Below are positions 1-9,000 of a stretch of 64,000 nt of DNA, in pieces. How positions within the stretch are numbered: the first letter of the stretch is position 1; each line of letters opens with the position of its first letter. Under the pieces are notes generated by a model, which searched no databases, had not been told where the DNA came from, and saw nothing but the letters and a program-made list of their open reading frames with translations. Source of the DNA: Thalassospira australica (lineage in GTDB: Bacteria; Pseudomonadota; Alphaproteobacteria; Rhodospirillales; Thalassospiraceae); the NCBI RefSeq assembly GCF_000763295.1, contig NZ_JRJE01000003.1, positions 124,001 to 188,000 of the forward strand, written 5' to 3'. The position numbers and the translations under genes were made by a program.

Positions 1-267
1 ACGTCCATCAAGCTTGATGACGACATGAAAGGTCGCGTTCGGGATCTTGCCGAAGCCCGGCAGCGTACATCTCACTGGATCATGCGCGAAGCGATCGCGC
101 AATATGTCGAACGCGAGGAGAAGCGTGAGGCGCTAAAGCGTGACACGCTACAGGCGTGGGAAGAGTTCCAGCAAACAGGCCTTCATGCAACGGCTGAAGA
201 GGTCGACCGCTGGCTGGAGAGCTGGGGAACGGACGATGAATTACCCGCACCCAAATGTCACAAGTAA
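1..267 (+). CDS. CopG-type ribbon-helix-helix antitoxin (5' end outside window)
   Basis: Antitoxin half of a type II toxin-antitoxin module: it should bind the downstream ParE-like toxin and repress the shared promoter. The reading frame is open from base 1. It begins TSIKLDDDMKGRV, which fits the beta-strand and first helix of a CopG/ParD/RelB-type ribbon-helix-helix DNA-binding domain, and continues with a charged helical tail that would wrap the toxin. The first ATG inside the window (25) is internal; the true start is probably one or two codons before base 1. The stop lies 13 nt inside the toxin gene, so the two are translationally coupled. The family call rests on the N-terminal pattern and the partner gene. 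Confidence 0.8.
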   Translation, partial: TSIKLDDDMKGRVRDLAEARQRTSHWIMREAIAQYVEREEKREALKRDTLQAWEEFQQTGLHATAEEVDRWLESWGTDDELPAPKCHK

Positions 268-548
268 GATTTGCACCGGCAGCCATTCGGGATCTGCAAC
301 GGCTCCGTGACTTTCTGCGCTCACAAAACCCCGATGCCGCGCGCCGTGCCGGAGAAGCCATCCGTCAAGGCGTGAAAGTGCTTGGCGCCCACCCGAACCT
401 TGGCCGACTGGTCGATGACCTTCCTGAAGCGTTTCGGGAATGGCTTATCGAGTTCGGTGACAGCGGCTATGTCGTGCGATACCGGATTGACGGGGATACG
501 GTGACCATTCTGGTCATCCGGCATCAGCGCGAAGCAGGATATTCTTGA
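255..548 (+). CDS. RelE/ParE-family toxin
   Basis: Toxin of the type II pair with the preceding antitoxin. It is 97 residues, the usual size of the RelE/ParE fold. It shows the N-terminal helical hairpin (AAIRDLQRLRDFLRSQNPDAA), a central helix followed by a PNLGRLV turn, and a C-terminal sheet ending VTILVIRHQREAGYS; the VIRHQRE stretch is typical of ParE-type proteins. RelE members are ribosome-dependent mRNases and ParE members poison gyrase. The sequence favours ParE, but the activity is inferred. The ATG overlaps the antitoxin by 13 nt. It ends 21 nt before the convergent LysR gene, with no clear terminator between them. Confidence 0.85.
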   Translation: MSQVRFAPAAIRDLQRLRDFLRSQNPDAARRAGEAIRQGVKVLGAHPNLGRLVDDLPEAFREWLIEFGDSGYVVRYRIDGDTVTILVIRHQREAGYS

Positions 549-569
549 AAGTCCGCTTCAGCCTCCACC

Positions 570-1523
570 TCATTTCTTATCCAGCGTCGGCGGCACGGTT
601 TTGATTGCGGTCACCGTCGGGTGCACCTCGATCAAACATTCGCGGAACACGCGCGCCATACGTGACATCACCGATTGCGGGAAGTTCGCCACACACATGC
701 CGATCTTGAAGCTGAGCAGATCGGGACGCAGCGCCCGCATTTCGCCGCGTTCCACCCATTGCCGGGCAAAGTGGGTCGGCAGGAAGCTGACAAACTTCCC
801 ACTTCGGATCAGGTACGCCAGACCTTCCATGTCATAGGCCGTCGCACTGGGCGGATGTTTGAACAGCGACTGAAACGCCAGCGCCACTGAATAGCCGCGC
901 CGGGCGTATTTCTGCTCTGCCAGTTGTTCAATCGGCATTTTTGCGTCGGCATTTTCAAACAGCGGATGATCCTTGCCGCAATACATCGTCTGTTCTTCGT
1001 GAAAAAGCTGCTGCATCTGCACCGCCGCATTCATCGGCTGGTTGGGCATGACGGCAACTTCCATCTGCCGGCTGAGCAACGCATTTTCAATCTGATTGGG
1101 CGAGACGACAACAAAGGTCGGATGCACACCCGGTGCGCGTTCATGAAACAGCGCAATCGCCTGATCAAGCTTGCAATTGGTGTTTTCCACCATCGCATCA
1201 ACCACACCAATGCGAAGCTCGCCGACCATATTGCCGCGGATCGCCCCGACCTCGGCGCGAAATGAGTCAGCTGCGGCAAAAAGTTTTATGACTTCGCTAT
1301 AGATCTTTTGCCCATGTTCGGTCAGCGAAAAGCCCGACCGCCCGCGCCGACAGAGCTTTACCCCCAACCGGGTTTCAAGGGCGGACATCTGGGTGCTGAT
1401 GGTGGATCTGGAAATGCCCAATTCATCCTGGGCGGCGGTAAAACCGTTGCTTTCGACGATGGTTCGGAAAATACGCAACTGGCGGAAATCCACATCACTG
1501 AGCGGCGGAAGTGTCACTGACAT
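570..1523 (-). CDS. LysR-family transcriptional regulator
   Basis: Transcription factor of 317 residues. The N-terminal winged helix-turn-helix spans roughly residues 10-70 (FRQLRIFRTIVESNGFTAAQDELGISRSTISTQ, broken here only in description, with the recognition helix at SRSTISTQMSALE), followed by the LysR effector-binding domain (about 95-300). It is transcribed divergently from the ureohydrolase at 1697 with 173 nt between starts, the standard arrangement in which a LysR protein activates the neighbouring operon and represses itself. Guanidinobutyrase and guanidinopropionase genes of pseudomonads are also controlled by adjacent LysR regulators, so a guanidino acid is a reasonable inducer. 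That assignment is inference; the family call is secure. Confidence 0.92.
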   Translation of the reverse strand: MSVTLPPLSDVDFRQLRIFRTIVESNGFTAAQDELGISRSTISTQMSALETRLGVKLCRRGRSGFSLTEHGQKIYSEVIKLFAAADSFRAEVGAIRGNMVGELRIGVVDAMVENTNCKLDQAIALFHERAPGVHPTFVVVSPNQIENALLSRQMEVAVMPNQPMNAAVQMQQLFHEEQTMYCGKDHPLFENADAKMPIEQLAEQKYARRGYSVALAFQSLFKHPPSATAYDMEGLAYLIRSGKFVSFLPTHFARQWVERGEMRALRPDLLSFKIGMCVANFPQSVMSRMARVFRECLIEVHPTVTAIKTVPPTLDKK

Positions 1524-1696
1524 CGGCGGCAGACCTTCGTGAAAGCAATAGGTTGAGAAAATCGGACGTTTAGTTTGAAAGTTTCATATTATTGAACACG
1601 TCTCCCCGTGGCAATGTTTGCGCACGCTTTGAACCATTCTATTGCGCCACCGCGCTACCAGCGCTACCAGCACCATCGCCTTGAGGAACATCGCCA
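1524..1696. promoter_or_regulatory. Divergent promoter region with candidate LysR site
   Basis: Intergenic stretch between the LysR gene and the ureohydrolase. At 1576-1586 there is a perfect short palindrome, TGAAA-G-TTTCA, in an AT-rich patch. It fits the loose T-N11-A pattern bound by LysR proteins and is the likely operator. A GAGGA ribosome-binding site lies 9 nt before the ATG at 1697. No guanidine riboswitch could be recognised here. Confidence 0.5.
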
Positions 1697-2710
1697 ATGA
1701 GCAACGCCACCGACAAACCCGATAGTGCATCGCTTTCCTTTGTTCCGCCTTCGGCGATGACCCTGCCGCGTTATGCCGGTGTCGCAAGCTTCATGCGCGC
1801 CCCGCATCTTTCGATTGAGGATGCAGCCTTAAGCGAGGTCGATATCGCGATGATCGGCGTGCCATGGGATGGCGGCACCACCAACCGCCCCGGCGCGCGG
1901 CACGGTCCGCGCCAGTTGCGCGATCTGTCCACCATGATCCGGCCCAAACACCCGGCCACCGGCCAGAACCCGTTTGAAGACCGCAACATTGCCGATCTGG
2001 GCGATGCGCCGGTCAATCCGGCCGATATCATGGATACGCTCGAAAGTGTGACCGGCTTTATTGCCAAGCTGAAATCAAAGGGCATCAGCCCGCTGAGCGC
2101 CGGTGGCGATCATTTGCTGTCCTATCCGATCCTCAAGGCACTGGCAGCCGACGGGCCGCTTGGCATGGTGCATTTTGATGCCCATACCGACCTTTTTGAC
2201 AGCTATTTCAACGGTTACAAATACACCCACGGCACGCCCTTCCGCCGCGCGATCGAGGACGGTTACCTTGATCCCAAGCGCGTGGTTCAGATCGGCATTC
2301 GCGGCACGATGTATGACGGCGAAGACGTTGAATGGGGCCTTGCCCAAGGGGTTCGCATCATCCGCATGGAAGAGGTCCTTGATCGCGGCATTGACGCCGT
2401 CATGGCCGAGGCGCGCGACATTGTCGGCATGCATAAAACCTATGTCAGTTTTGACATTGATTCCGTCGACCCCGCCTTTGCGCCGGGCACCGGCACACCG
2501 GAAATTGGCGGCTTTAACAGCCGCGAAGCCCAGAAAATGATCCGGCAGCTCGCCGGACTGAACCTTGTCGGGGCAGACCTTGTCGAGGTCTCACCCCCGT
2601 TTGATCCTTCGGGAGGAACCGCCTGGCTTGGCATCTCGCTCATGTATGAATTGCTGTGCGTACTGGCCGGGTCAAACGCCACCAATAACCCGAACCGAAA
2701 ATCGGGCTGA
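1697..2710 (+). CDS. Ureohydrolase (agmatinase / guanidino-acid hydrolase family)
   Basis: Predicted Mn-dependent ureohydrolase that splits a guanidino compound into urea and an amine. The metal ligands are all present: GGDHLL, HFDAHTD and SFDIDSVDPAFAPG, in the order and spacing of agmatinase, guanidinobutyrase and guanidinopropionase. At 337 residues it is longer than E. coli agmatinase (about 306). Its N-terminal LPRYAG...FMRAPH segment and GVPWDGGTTNRPGARHGPR motif are more like the pseudomonad guanidino-acid enzymes (GbuA/GpuA) than SpeB. It heads an operon with an ABC importer and is divergent from a LysR regulator. The substrate could be 4-guanidinobutyrate, 3-guanidinopropionate or agmatine; sequence alone does not settle this. 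Confidence 0.85.
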   Translation: MSNATDKPDSASLSFVPPSAMTLPRYAGVASFMRAPHLSIEDAALSEVDIAMIGVPWDGGTTNRPGARHGPRQLRDLSTMIRPKHPATGQNPFEDRNIADLGDAPVNPADIMDTLESVTGFIAKLKSKGISPLSAGGDHLLSYPILKALAADGPLGMVHFDAHTDLFDSYFNGYKYTHGTPFRRAIEDGYLDPKRVVQIGIRGTMYDGEDVEWGLAQGVRIIRMEEVLDRGIDAVMAEARDIVGMHKTYVSFDIDSVDPAFAPGTGTPEIGGFNSREAQKMIRQLAGLNLVGADLVEVSPPFDPSGGTAWLGISLMYELLCVLAGSNATNNPNRKSG

Positions 2711-2759
2711 GGCACAATAAATCTCAATCAGAGAGCATCTCACACCGGAGACACCATCT

Positions 2760-3737
2760 ATGAAACGCGTACTTTCGAAAATCTGCCTGTCGGGTGCGGC
2801 ACTCGCAACCGCCTTCTCGCTTTCCCAGGTCGCCTCGGCCGAGGAACTCACCATCGCCCATTCCACCTGGGTTGGCTATGGCCCGCTTTATATCGCGCAG
2901 GAAGAAGGCTTCTTTGAAGAAGAAGGCCTTGATGTTGATCTTGTCGTTATGGAAGACGTCAAAACCCGTATGCCCGCCCTGGCTGCTGGCCGGATTGACG
3001 TTGCCGTCACCACGATTGACACCGTGCTTGGTTTCTACACCGAAGACCATCCGCTGACCTATCTGTTTGCGCTTGATGACTCACGCGGCGGCGACGGTAT
3101 TGTTGCCAATGCCGACATCAAATCCCTTGCCGACCTTAAGGGCAAAAACGTTGCCTATACCGAGGGGTCTGTTTCCCAGTTCTTCCTCAGTGTCCTTCTT
3201 AAAGAAGCCGGCATGAGCCTTGATGACGTCAACTCGATGAACATGTCGGCTGGTGATGCCGGTGCGGCCTTTGTTGCCAAGCGTGTTGACGCCGCTGTGA
3301 CCTGGGAGCCGTGGCTGACCCGGGGGCAGGATACCGAACATGGTCATCTGCTGATTGACAGCTCCAAGGCACCGGGCCTGATCACTGACATCGCGGTCAC
3401 GACCGAGGAAACGCTCAAATCCCGTCGTCCGGAAATGGAAGCGCTGTATCGTGCATGGGCCAAGGCCGTTGCCTGGCAGAAAGCAAACGAAGACGCAGCC
3501 GACGCGATTATGGCCAAAGGCGTTGGCGGCTGGCTTGATGATCCGGCGGTCTTTGCCGACACCCGTTCGGGCATTGCGTTTTACGATGCAGACATGAACA
3601 AGACCTTCATGGATCCGTCCAACCCGGACGGCATTGTTAGCACCATTGCCAATGCCATGACCCTTGGCAAGGAAGGCGGCCTGTTCACCATGGACGCCGA
3701 TCCCGAAAGCCTTCTGGCTGCTGACATCGTCAAGTAA
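2760..3737 (+). CDS. ABC transporter substrate-binding protein (NMT1/TauA/SsuA type)
   Basis: Periplasmic binding protein of an ABC importer. The first 27 residues form a Sec signal peptide (KRVLSKICLSGAALATAFSLSQ, cleavage after VASA). The mature part begins EELTIAHSTWVGYGPLYIAQEEGFF, characteristic of the NMT1/THI5/TauA fold used for taurine, nitrate, pyrimidines and similar small molecules. A GGAG ribosome-binding site precedes the ATG. It follows the ureohydrolase by 49 nt and precedes its permease by 31 nt, so the likely cargo is the ureohydrolase substrate or a related guanidino compound. This is inferred from context, not from binding residues. Confidence 0.88.
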   Translation: MKRVLSKICLSGAALATAFSLSQVASAEELTIAHSTWVGYGPLYIAQEEGFFEEEGLDVDLVVMEDVKTRMPALAAGRIDVAVTTIDTVLGFYTEDHPLTYLFALDDSRGGDGIVANADIKSLADLKGKNVAYTEGSVSQFFLSVLLKEAGMSLDDVNSMNMSAGDAGAAFVAKRVDAAVTWEPWLTRGQDTEHGHLLIDSSKAPGLITDIAVTTEETLKSRRPEMEALYRAWAKAVAWQKANEDAADAIMAKGVGGWLDDPAVFADTRSGIAFYDADMNKTFMDPSNPDGIVSTIANAMTLGKEGGLFTMDADPESLLAADIVK

Positions 3738-3768
3738 CAAGAACACCCAAGCTTAAAGAGCAAGCATC

Positions 3769-4563
3769 ATGTGGACCAGATCCCTTTTCTCGCCCAAGAC
3801 CGACATTGACAGGGCAACCTATATCGTCCTGTCGCTGATTTCGGTTGCAGTTGTCATGGCCCTTTGGTGCTTGCTCACCTATGGCGGGATTACGCCCAAG
3901 GACTTCCTTGCCGCCCCGCACGAGGTGGTGCAAGCAGGCATCAAACGCATTGGCAATATGTCGCTGTTTGAACATATGTCGGCAAGCCTTGTTGTCATCC
4001 TGTCGGGCTTTATCCTTGCCTCCGTCTTTGCCGTTCCGATCGGCATCCTGATGGGCAGTTTCCGCGCGGTTCAGGCGCTGATTGAACCGATCACCGGTTT
4101 CATGCGCTATATCCCGGTTTCCGCCCTGATCCCGCTTCTGATCCTGTGGATCGGCATCGGGATCGAACAGAAAATCATGGTGATTTTCCTCGGCACCTTT
4201 TTCCAGCAGCTCATCCTGATTTCCGACGTTTCGGCCCGGATTTCCAAGGATCTGATTGACTGCGCCTACACCCTTGGTGCGGATCGCAGGCGCGTCGTCA
4301 CCCGTGTGCTGGTTCCGGCCTGCATGCCCGGTGTGATGGATAACCTGCGCGTCACCATGGGCTGGGCCTGGACCTATCTTGTTGTCGCCGAACTGGTCGC
4401 AGCCGACACCGGCCTTGGTTATATGATCCTCAATGCCATGCGCGGGCTGTTTACCGATGTGATTTTGCTTGGTGTCTTTACCATCGGCATTCTGGGCCTG
4501 ATCACCGACTTCTTCTTTAAATGGGCACGCCGGCGCTTGCTGCCCTGGTCTGCTGATTTTTAA
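3769..4563 (+). CDS. ABC transporter permease (SsuC/TauC type)
   Basis: Inner-membrane permease of 264 residues with six predicted membrane spans, the first at about residues 20-40 (IVLSLISVAVVMALWCLL). It carries the cytoplasmic coupling loop of BPD_transp_1 permeases (DCAYTLGADRRRVVTRVLVPACMPGV), where the EAA-like helix contacts the ATPase. It acts as a homodimer with the ATPase encoded 14 nt downstream and the binding protein upstream. Confidence 0.9.
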   Translation: MWTRSLFSPKTDIDRATYIVLSLISVAVVMALWCLLTYGGITPKDFLAAPHEVVQAGIKRIGNMSLFEHMSASLVVILSGFILASVFAVPIGILMGSFRAVQALIEPITGFMRYIPVSALIPLLILWIGIGIEQKIMVIFLGTFFQQLILISDVSARISKDLIDCAYTLGADRRRVVTRVLVPACMPGVMDNLRVTMGWAWTYLVVAELVAADTGLGYMILNAMRGLFTDVILLGVFTIGILGLITDFFFKWARRRLLPWSADF

Positions 4564-4577
4564 GGGGCGATACACTC

Positions 4578-5378
4578 ATGAGCATGCTTTCCCTCCGTGA
4601 CATCACGGTCCGTTTCGAACCCAAGGACAAACCGCCGGTTCTGGCCCTGGATGATGTATCGCTTGATGTGGCCAATGATACCTTTTCGGTCATTGTCGGC
4701 CCGTCAGGCTGTGGCAAATCAACCTTACTTCGTCTTGTCGCCGGGCTTGAAACCCCGACATCGGGGCGGCTTGAACTTGATGGCGAACCGATCAACGGTC
4801 CGTCTGCTGATCGCGGTATGGTGTTTCAAAGCTACACCCTGTTTCCGTGGCTCACGGTCCGTGAAAACGTCATGTTCGGCCCAAAGCTTAAAAACCTTGC
4901 GAAATCCGAATGCGAAGACATCGCCGATGATCTGATCAAGGCGGTGCATCTTGACGAGTTTGAGAAATCCTATCCCAAGGAACTTTCAGGCGGCATGCGT
5001 CAACGTGTGGCCCTTGCCCGGGCGCTGGCCAATGATCCCCGCATTCTGTTGATGGATGAACCGTTTGGCGCGCTCGACAGCCAAACCCGTCAGATGATGC
5101 AGGAACTGTTGCTTGATGTCTGGCAAAGCCGCCGCAAGACGGTGCTGTTCATCACCCATGACATTGACGAGGCGATCTTCCTGGGCGATGAAGTGCACGT
5201 GATGTCCGCCCGCCCCGGCCTGATCAAACAGTCGCTTGATATCGCGATCCCTCGCCCGCGCCATATAGATGCGCTCACCAGCCCGGAATTCATGGATTAC
5301 AAACGCACCATCCTGTCACTGATGCATGACGAGGCAATCAAGGCCGAAGACGCTGCCAACCACCGCAAAACGGCCTAA
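4578..5378 (+). CDS. ABC transporter ATP-binding protein (SsuB/TauB type)
   Basis: Cytoplasmic ATPase of the importer, 266 residues. Walker A is GPSGCGKST at residues 41-49, the signature is LSGGMRQR, and Walker B is LLMDEPFGALD with the switch histidine in FITHDIDEA. The family matches nitrate/sulfonate/taurine importer ATPases. An AAGGGG ribosome-binding site precedes the ATG. It is the last gene of the ureohydrolase-transporter operon; a 12-bp inverted repeat about 70 nt downstream may mark the transcript end. Confidence 0.92.
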   Translation: MSMLSLRDITVRFEPKDKPPVLALDDVSLDVANDTFSVIVGPSGCGKSTLLRLVAGLETPTSGRLELDGEPINGPSADRGMVFQSYTLFPWLTVRENVMFGPKLKNLAKSECEDIADDLIKAVHLDEFEKSYPKELSGGMRQRVALARALANDPRILLMDEPFGALDSQTRQMMQELLLDVWQSRRKTVLFITHDIDEAIFLGDEVHVMSARPGLIKQSLDIAIPRPRHIDALTSPEFMDYKRTILSLMHDEAIKAEDAANHRKTA

Positions 5379-5445
5379 GCCCCGCAAACAAAGCGACAAA
5401 ACAAACACCTGCCTGACTTGCCACCACCCGACAGGCTCAGGCACA

Positions 5446-5482
5446 GGGAATGTGCGGCTCACAGCAAACCCCGCACATTCCC
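5446..5482 (+). terminator. Hairpin after the ABC operon
   Basis: Perfect 12-bp inverted repeat, GGGAATGTGCGG at 5446-5457 and CCGCACATTCCC at 5471-5482, with a 13-nt loop. It lies 68 nt after the ATPase stop codon. There is no U-tract, so it is either a weak terminator or a 3'-end stabilising hairpin. Confidence 0.45.
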
Positions 5483-5929
5483 GCTCCTGTCCGGCATGGA
5501 AACCCGTTCAAAGCCACATATTCCGGGCAACACAGCGCTACGCACACCACGACTCCCGACCACCGCAGAGCACAGCCTGCCCGGCAATACCGTGCCTCAG
5601 GCAAGGAAATCGCCCCCTTGCAGCCGCTTCCGCCCCAAACAAACACACCCCACTGCCACTGCCACCGCCCCATCACCCGCAAACGATAGAATACCGTGCC
5701 TTGCGCAAGCTTTTGCAGCCATACGCGGTAAAATTCCTTGTGCAGCAGGACGAAATCCTACATCAGGAAACCGACCAAAATCGGCGTCGGCGGCAAGTCG
5801 AAGACCATCCCCTGACCGATGCAAATATTGCATCCTGAAATTCAGCCTGAACCAAATTGTATGAGGGTTTAAAATCGTCTGTCGGCACTCATTTTGACCG
5901 CTGGTTTGGGGTGCTTTGCCCGGCAATTT

Positions 5930-5954
5930 GATTATTCATTTTTTTTGAATAATC
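5930..5954. promoter_or_regulatory. AT-rich inverted repeat upstream of ydiJ
   Basis: Perfect 9-bp arms GATTATTCA and TGAATAATC separated by seven T residues. The site lies about 140 nt before the ydiJ start, in the AT-rich promoter-like part of the gap. It could be an operator or cruciform; no regulator can be named. Confidence 0.45.
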
Positions 5955-6057
5955 GTTCGGAATTTTCGATTTGTGTATTCAATCGCGATCAGGTCAAATG
6001 GGTTTTCATGCCAGATCGGGGTCCCCGGCCCGCACCGGAAAATCCCGCCAAAAGGCA

Positions 6058-6072
6058 TATGATATTATCATA
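6058..6072. promoter_or_regulatory. Palindrome TATGATA-T-TATCATA, candidate operator
   Basis: Perfect 15-bp palindrome ending 20 nt before the ydiJ start codon, where a bound repressor would block transcription initiation or elongation. Its length and AT-rich symmetric arms suit a GntR-type dimer, but no such regulator gene is adjacent. Confidence 0.5.
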
Positions 6073-6091
6073 CGAGTATTGAGAGAGCCCG

Positions 6092-9000
6092 ATGTCCGTC
6101 CCTGCCCCGGCTGCCACCCCGGTTACGAATGCGTCGAATAAGAGCGTGATCAAAAAATTGCCGGCCCTGACCCCGGATCGGTCGCTTGATAGCTTGACGC
6201 TGGGGTTCCTCAAAACGCTGGAGGCGGAGGGGAAATTTCGCGGTGAAATCCATGCCGATTTCCCGACGCGCTTGATCCATGCCACCGATAACAGCGTTTA
6301 TCAGGTGATGCCAACCGCAGTGCTGCAACCCAAGACGCGGGATGACATCAATGTCGTGATGGAATTGGCGGGGCGGGAGAAATTTTCCGAGGTCAAAATC
6401 ACCCCGCGCGGGGGTGGCACCGGCACCAATGGTCAGTCGCTGAATAACACCATCATTCTCGATACCTCCAAACACCTCAATAACATCCTGGGCTTTGATG
6501 CGGAGCGCGGGCTTGTGCATGTTGAGCCCGGTGTGGTGCTTGATCAGCTTAATGCCTGGCTGAAACCACATGGCTATTTCTTCCCGCCGGCGGTGTCGAC
6601 CGCAAGCCGTGCGACCGTGGGCGGCATGATCGGGTCGGACAGTTCGGGCAAGGGATCGCGGATTTATGGCAAAACCAGCCATTACATCCATGACATGACC
6701 ACCGTGCTGATCGATGGCACGGATTTCAATACCCGTGCGATGAGTGCTACTGAAGCCAAGGAAACCATGGCCCGGCCGGATCGCGTGGGGCAGCTTTATC
6801 AAAAAATCCATGACGAAATCGCGCCAAGGCGGGATCAGATCAAATCAACCTTCCCGGAAATGAACCGGGGGCTGACGGGCTATAACCTGAAGGAAGCGGT
6901 GTCTGATAAAGGCGACATGAACCTGTCGTTCCTGATTGCCGGGGCCGAGGGTAGCCTTGGCATGGTCAAGGAGATTACCTTCCGCGTCATCCCGTTGCCA
7001 AAGCACAAAGCGGTTACGGTGGTGCGCTATGACAGCTTTGACTCAGCGCTGCGGCACGTCAAAACCCTGGTGCAGTTTGATCCGGTGGCGATTGAAAGCA
7101 TCGATGACAAGGTCATGAAACTGGCCCGGCAAGATGAAAGCTGGCACATGCTGGGAAAGCTTCTTGGCACGGAAAACAGCACGGTTCAGACACGCGGCTT
7201 TAACGTGGTCGAGTTCGTTGGCGAGAGCGAGGCCGAAGTGGCCGCCAAGCAGGCCGAACTGAAAACCTATCTTGATGCCAACCCGACCGAAGATTTCGCG
7301 CCGATTGGCTTTGTGCAGGCGACCGACCCGGGGCAAATTGCCGCGATCTGGTCGATCCGCGCCAAATCAGTGGGGTTGCTGGGCAATCTTGAAGGCAAAC
7401 GCCGCGCCACCCCGTTTGTCGAAGATACCGCAGTACCACCGGAAAACCTTGCCGATTTTATTGCCGAATTCCGCGCCCTTTTGGATGCCGAGGGCCTTGA
7501 TTACGGCATGTTTGGCCATGTTGATGTCGGGTGCCTGCATGTCCGCCCGCTGCTGGACATGATGGACGAGGAGGACGAGGCCCGCATTCGCCGGGTGTCG
7601 GACGCCGTGGCGGAGCTTACCAAACGGTATAACGGCCTGATCTGGGGCGAGCATGGCAAGGGCTTCCGGGGGGAATATTCACCGATCTATTTCGGCGAAG
7701 AACTTTATGACGTTCTTCGCCGCATCAAGGAGGCCTTTGATCCCGAAGGGCAGCTTAACCCCGGCAAGATCGCCTCGCCGTACTCCAAAAACACGCCCAT
7801 CACCGCGATTGACGAAGCGCCGATGCGCGGCCAGTTCGACCGCGAGATTGAGGATGCGCTTCGCGATGAATACCTTAATGCGACGCGGTGTAACGGCAAC
7901 GGGGCGTGCTTTAACTGGGACCTGATGGATGCCATGTGCCCGTCCTATAAGGTCACGCGATCGCGTGTGCATTCGCCCAAGGGCCGCGCCGGAATGATCC
8001 GCGAATGGATCCGCCAGCTTTCCATCGGCACCGATCCGATGAACAAGGACCTGGCCGTCATCAACAGCCGGGATTTTTCCCATGATGTGTATGAGGCGAT
8101 GGCCGGTTGCCTGTCCTGCAAGGCGTGCGCGGGGCAATGCCCGGTCAAGGTCGATATCCCGGAAATGAAATCCCGGTTTTTGGAGACCTATCACACGCGC
8201 TATAAACGCCCGATCAAGGACCATGTGATTGCCAAGCTGGAATATCTGGCCCCGCTTCTGGCAACCGCACCCGGCCTTTTCAACGCCCTGCAGTCCATCC
8301 CGCCGATGCCCTGGATTTTCAAACGCTTCATCGGCCTGACCGATTTGCCAAAGCTCCATACCCAAAGCCTGAAATCTGCCTTGCGCGCACGCGGCATTGG
8401 CAAGTTCAAGCAATCTGATCTGGATGGCTTGAGTGCGGATGAAAAGGCCAAGTCGGTGATCCTCGTGCAGGATTGCTTTACCACGCATTATGACACCGAC
8501 GTGGTTCTGGCCCATGTCGACCTGTTGCAACGCCTTGGATACCGCGTTTTCGTGCCGCCCTACCGCCCCAATGGCAAGGCGATGCATGTGAAGGGGTTCC
8601 TCAAACGCTTTGATTATCAGGCGACGCAAAATGACATCGTGCTGGGCAAAATCGCGCAGGCGGGCGTGCCCATGATCGGGATCGAGGCCAGTGTGACGCT
8701 TACATATCGGCAGGAATACGACCAGCGCCTTTCAAACCGTCCGGACTATCGCGTGCATCTGTTCCATGAATGGCTGGCGGGCGAGATCGAACACGTCCGC
8801 CTGACCCCGCCGAAACTTGATAACGGCGTTAACATGGGCACGACTGAGGCCCCGGCAAGCCTGTTCCCCCATTGCACGGAAAAGACGTCGCTTCCTGATG
8901 TTGGCGTGAAATGGCAGAACATCTTTGAAGCCTTCGGGCTTACGCTTACCACGGAAAAAACCGGCTGTTGCGGCATGGCCGGTGTCTATGGCCACGAAAC

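Larger units (their letters stand above)
5379..6091. other. Gene-poor intergenic stretch upstream of ydiJ
   Basis: About 0.7 kb without a convincing gene. Several short open frames exist on both strands, but they overlap one another, lack ribosome-binding sites and are rich in His, Pro, Arg and Cys as expected from chance translation of a C/A-rich sequence. The left half (5380-5700) is strikingly C/A-biased on the plus strand, unlike the coding neighbours. The right half turns AT-rich and holds two palindromes described separately. Confidence 0.5.

Noticed and set aside
1524-1696. Possible guanidine riboswitch before the ureohydrolase
   Set aside because: None of the conserved ykkC-type core sequences could be found; a LysR-type promoter explains the region.
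5326-5926. Several overlapping open frames in the gap before ydiJ
   Set aside because: No ribosome-binding sites, chance-like composition rich in His, Pro, Arg and Cys, and mutual overlap on both strands.
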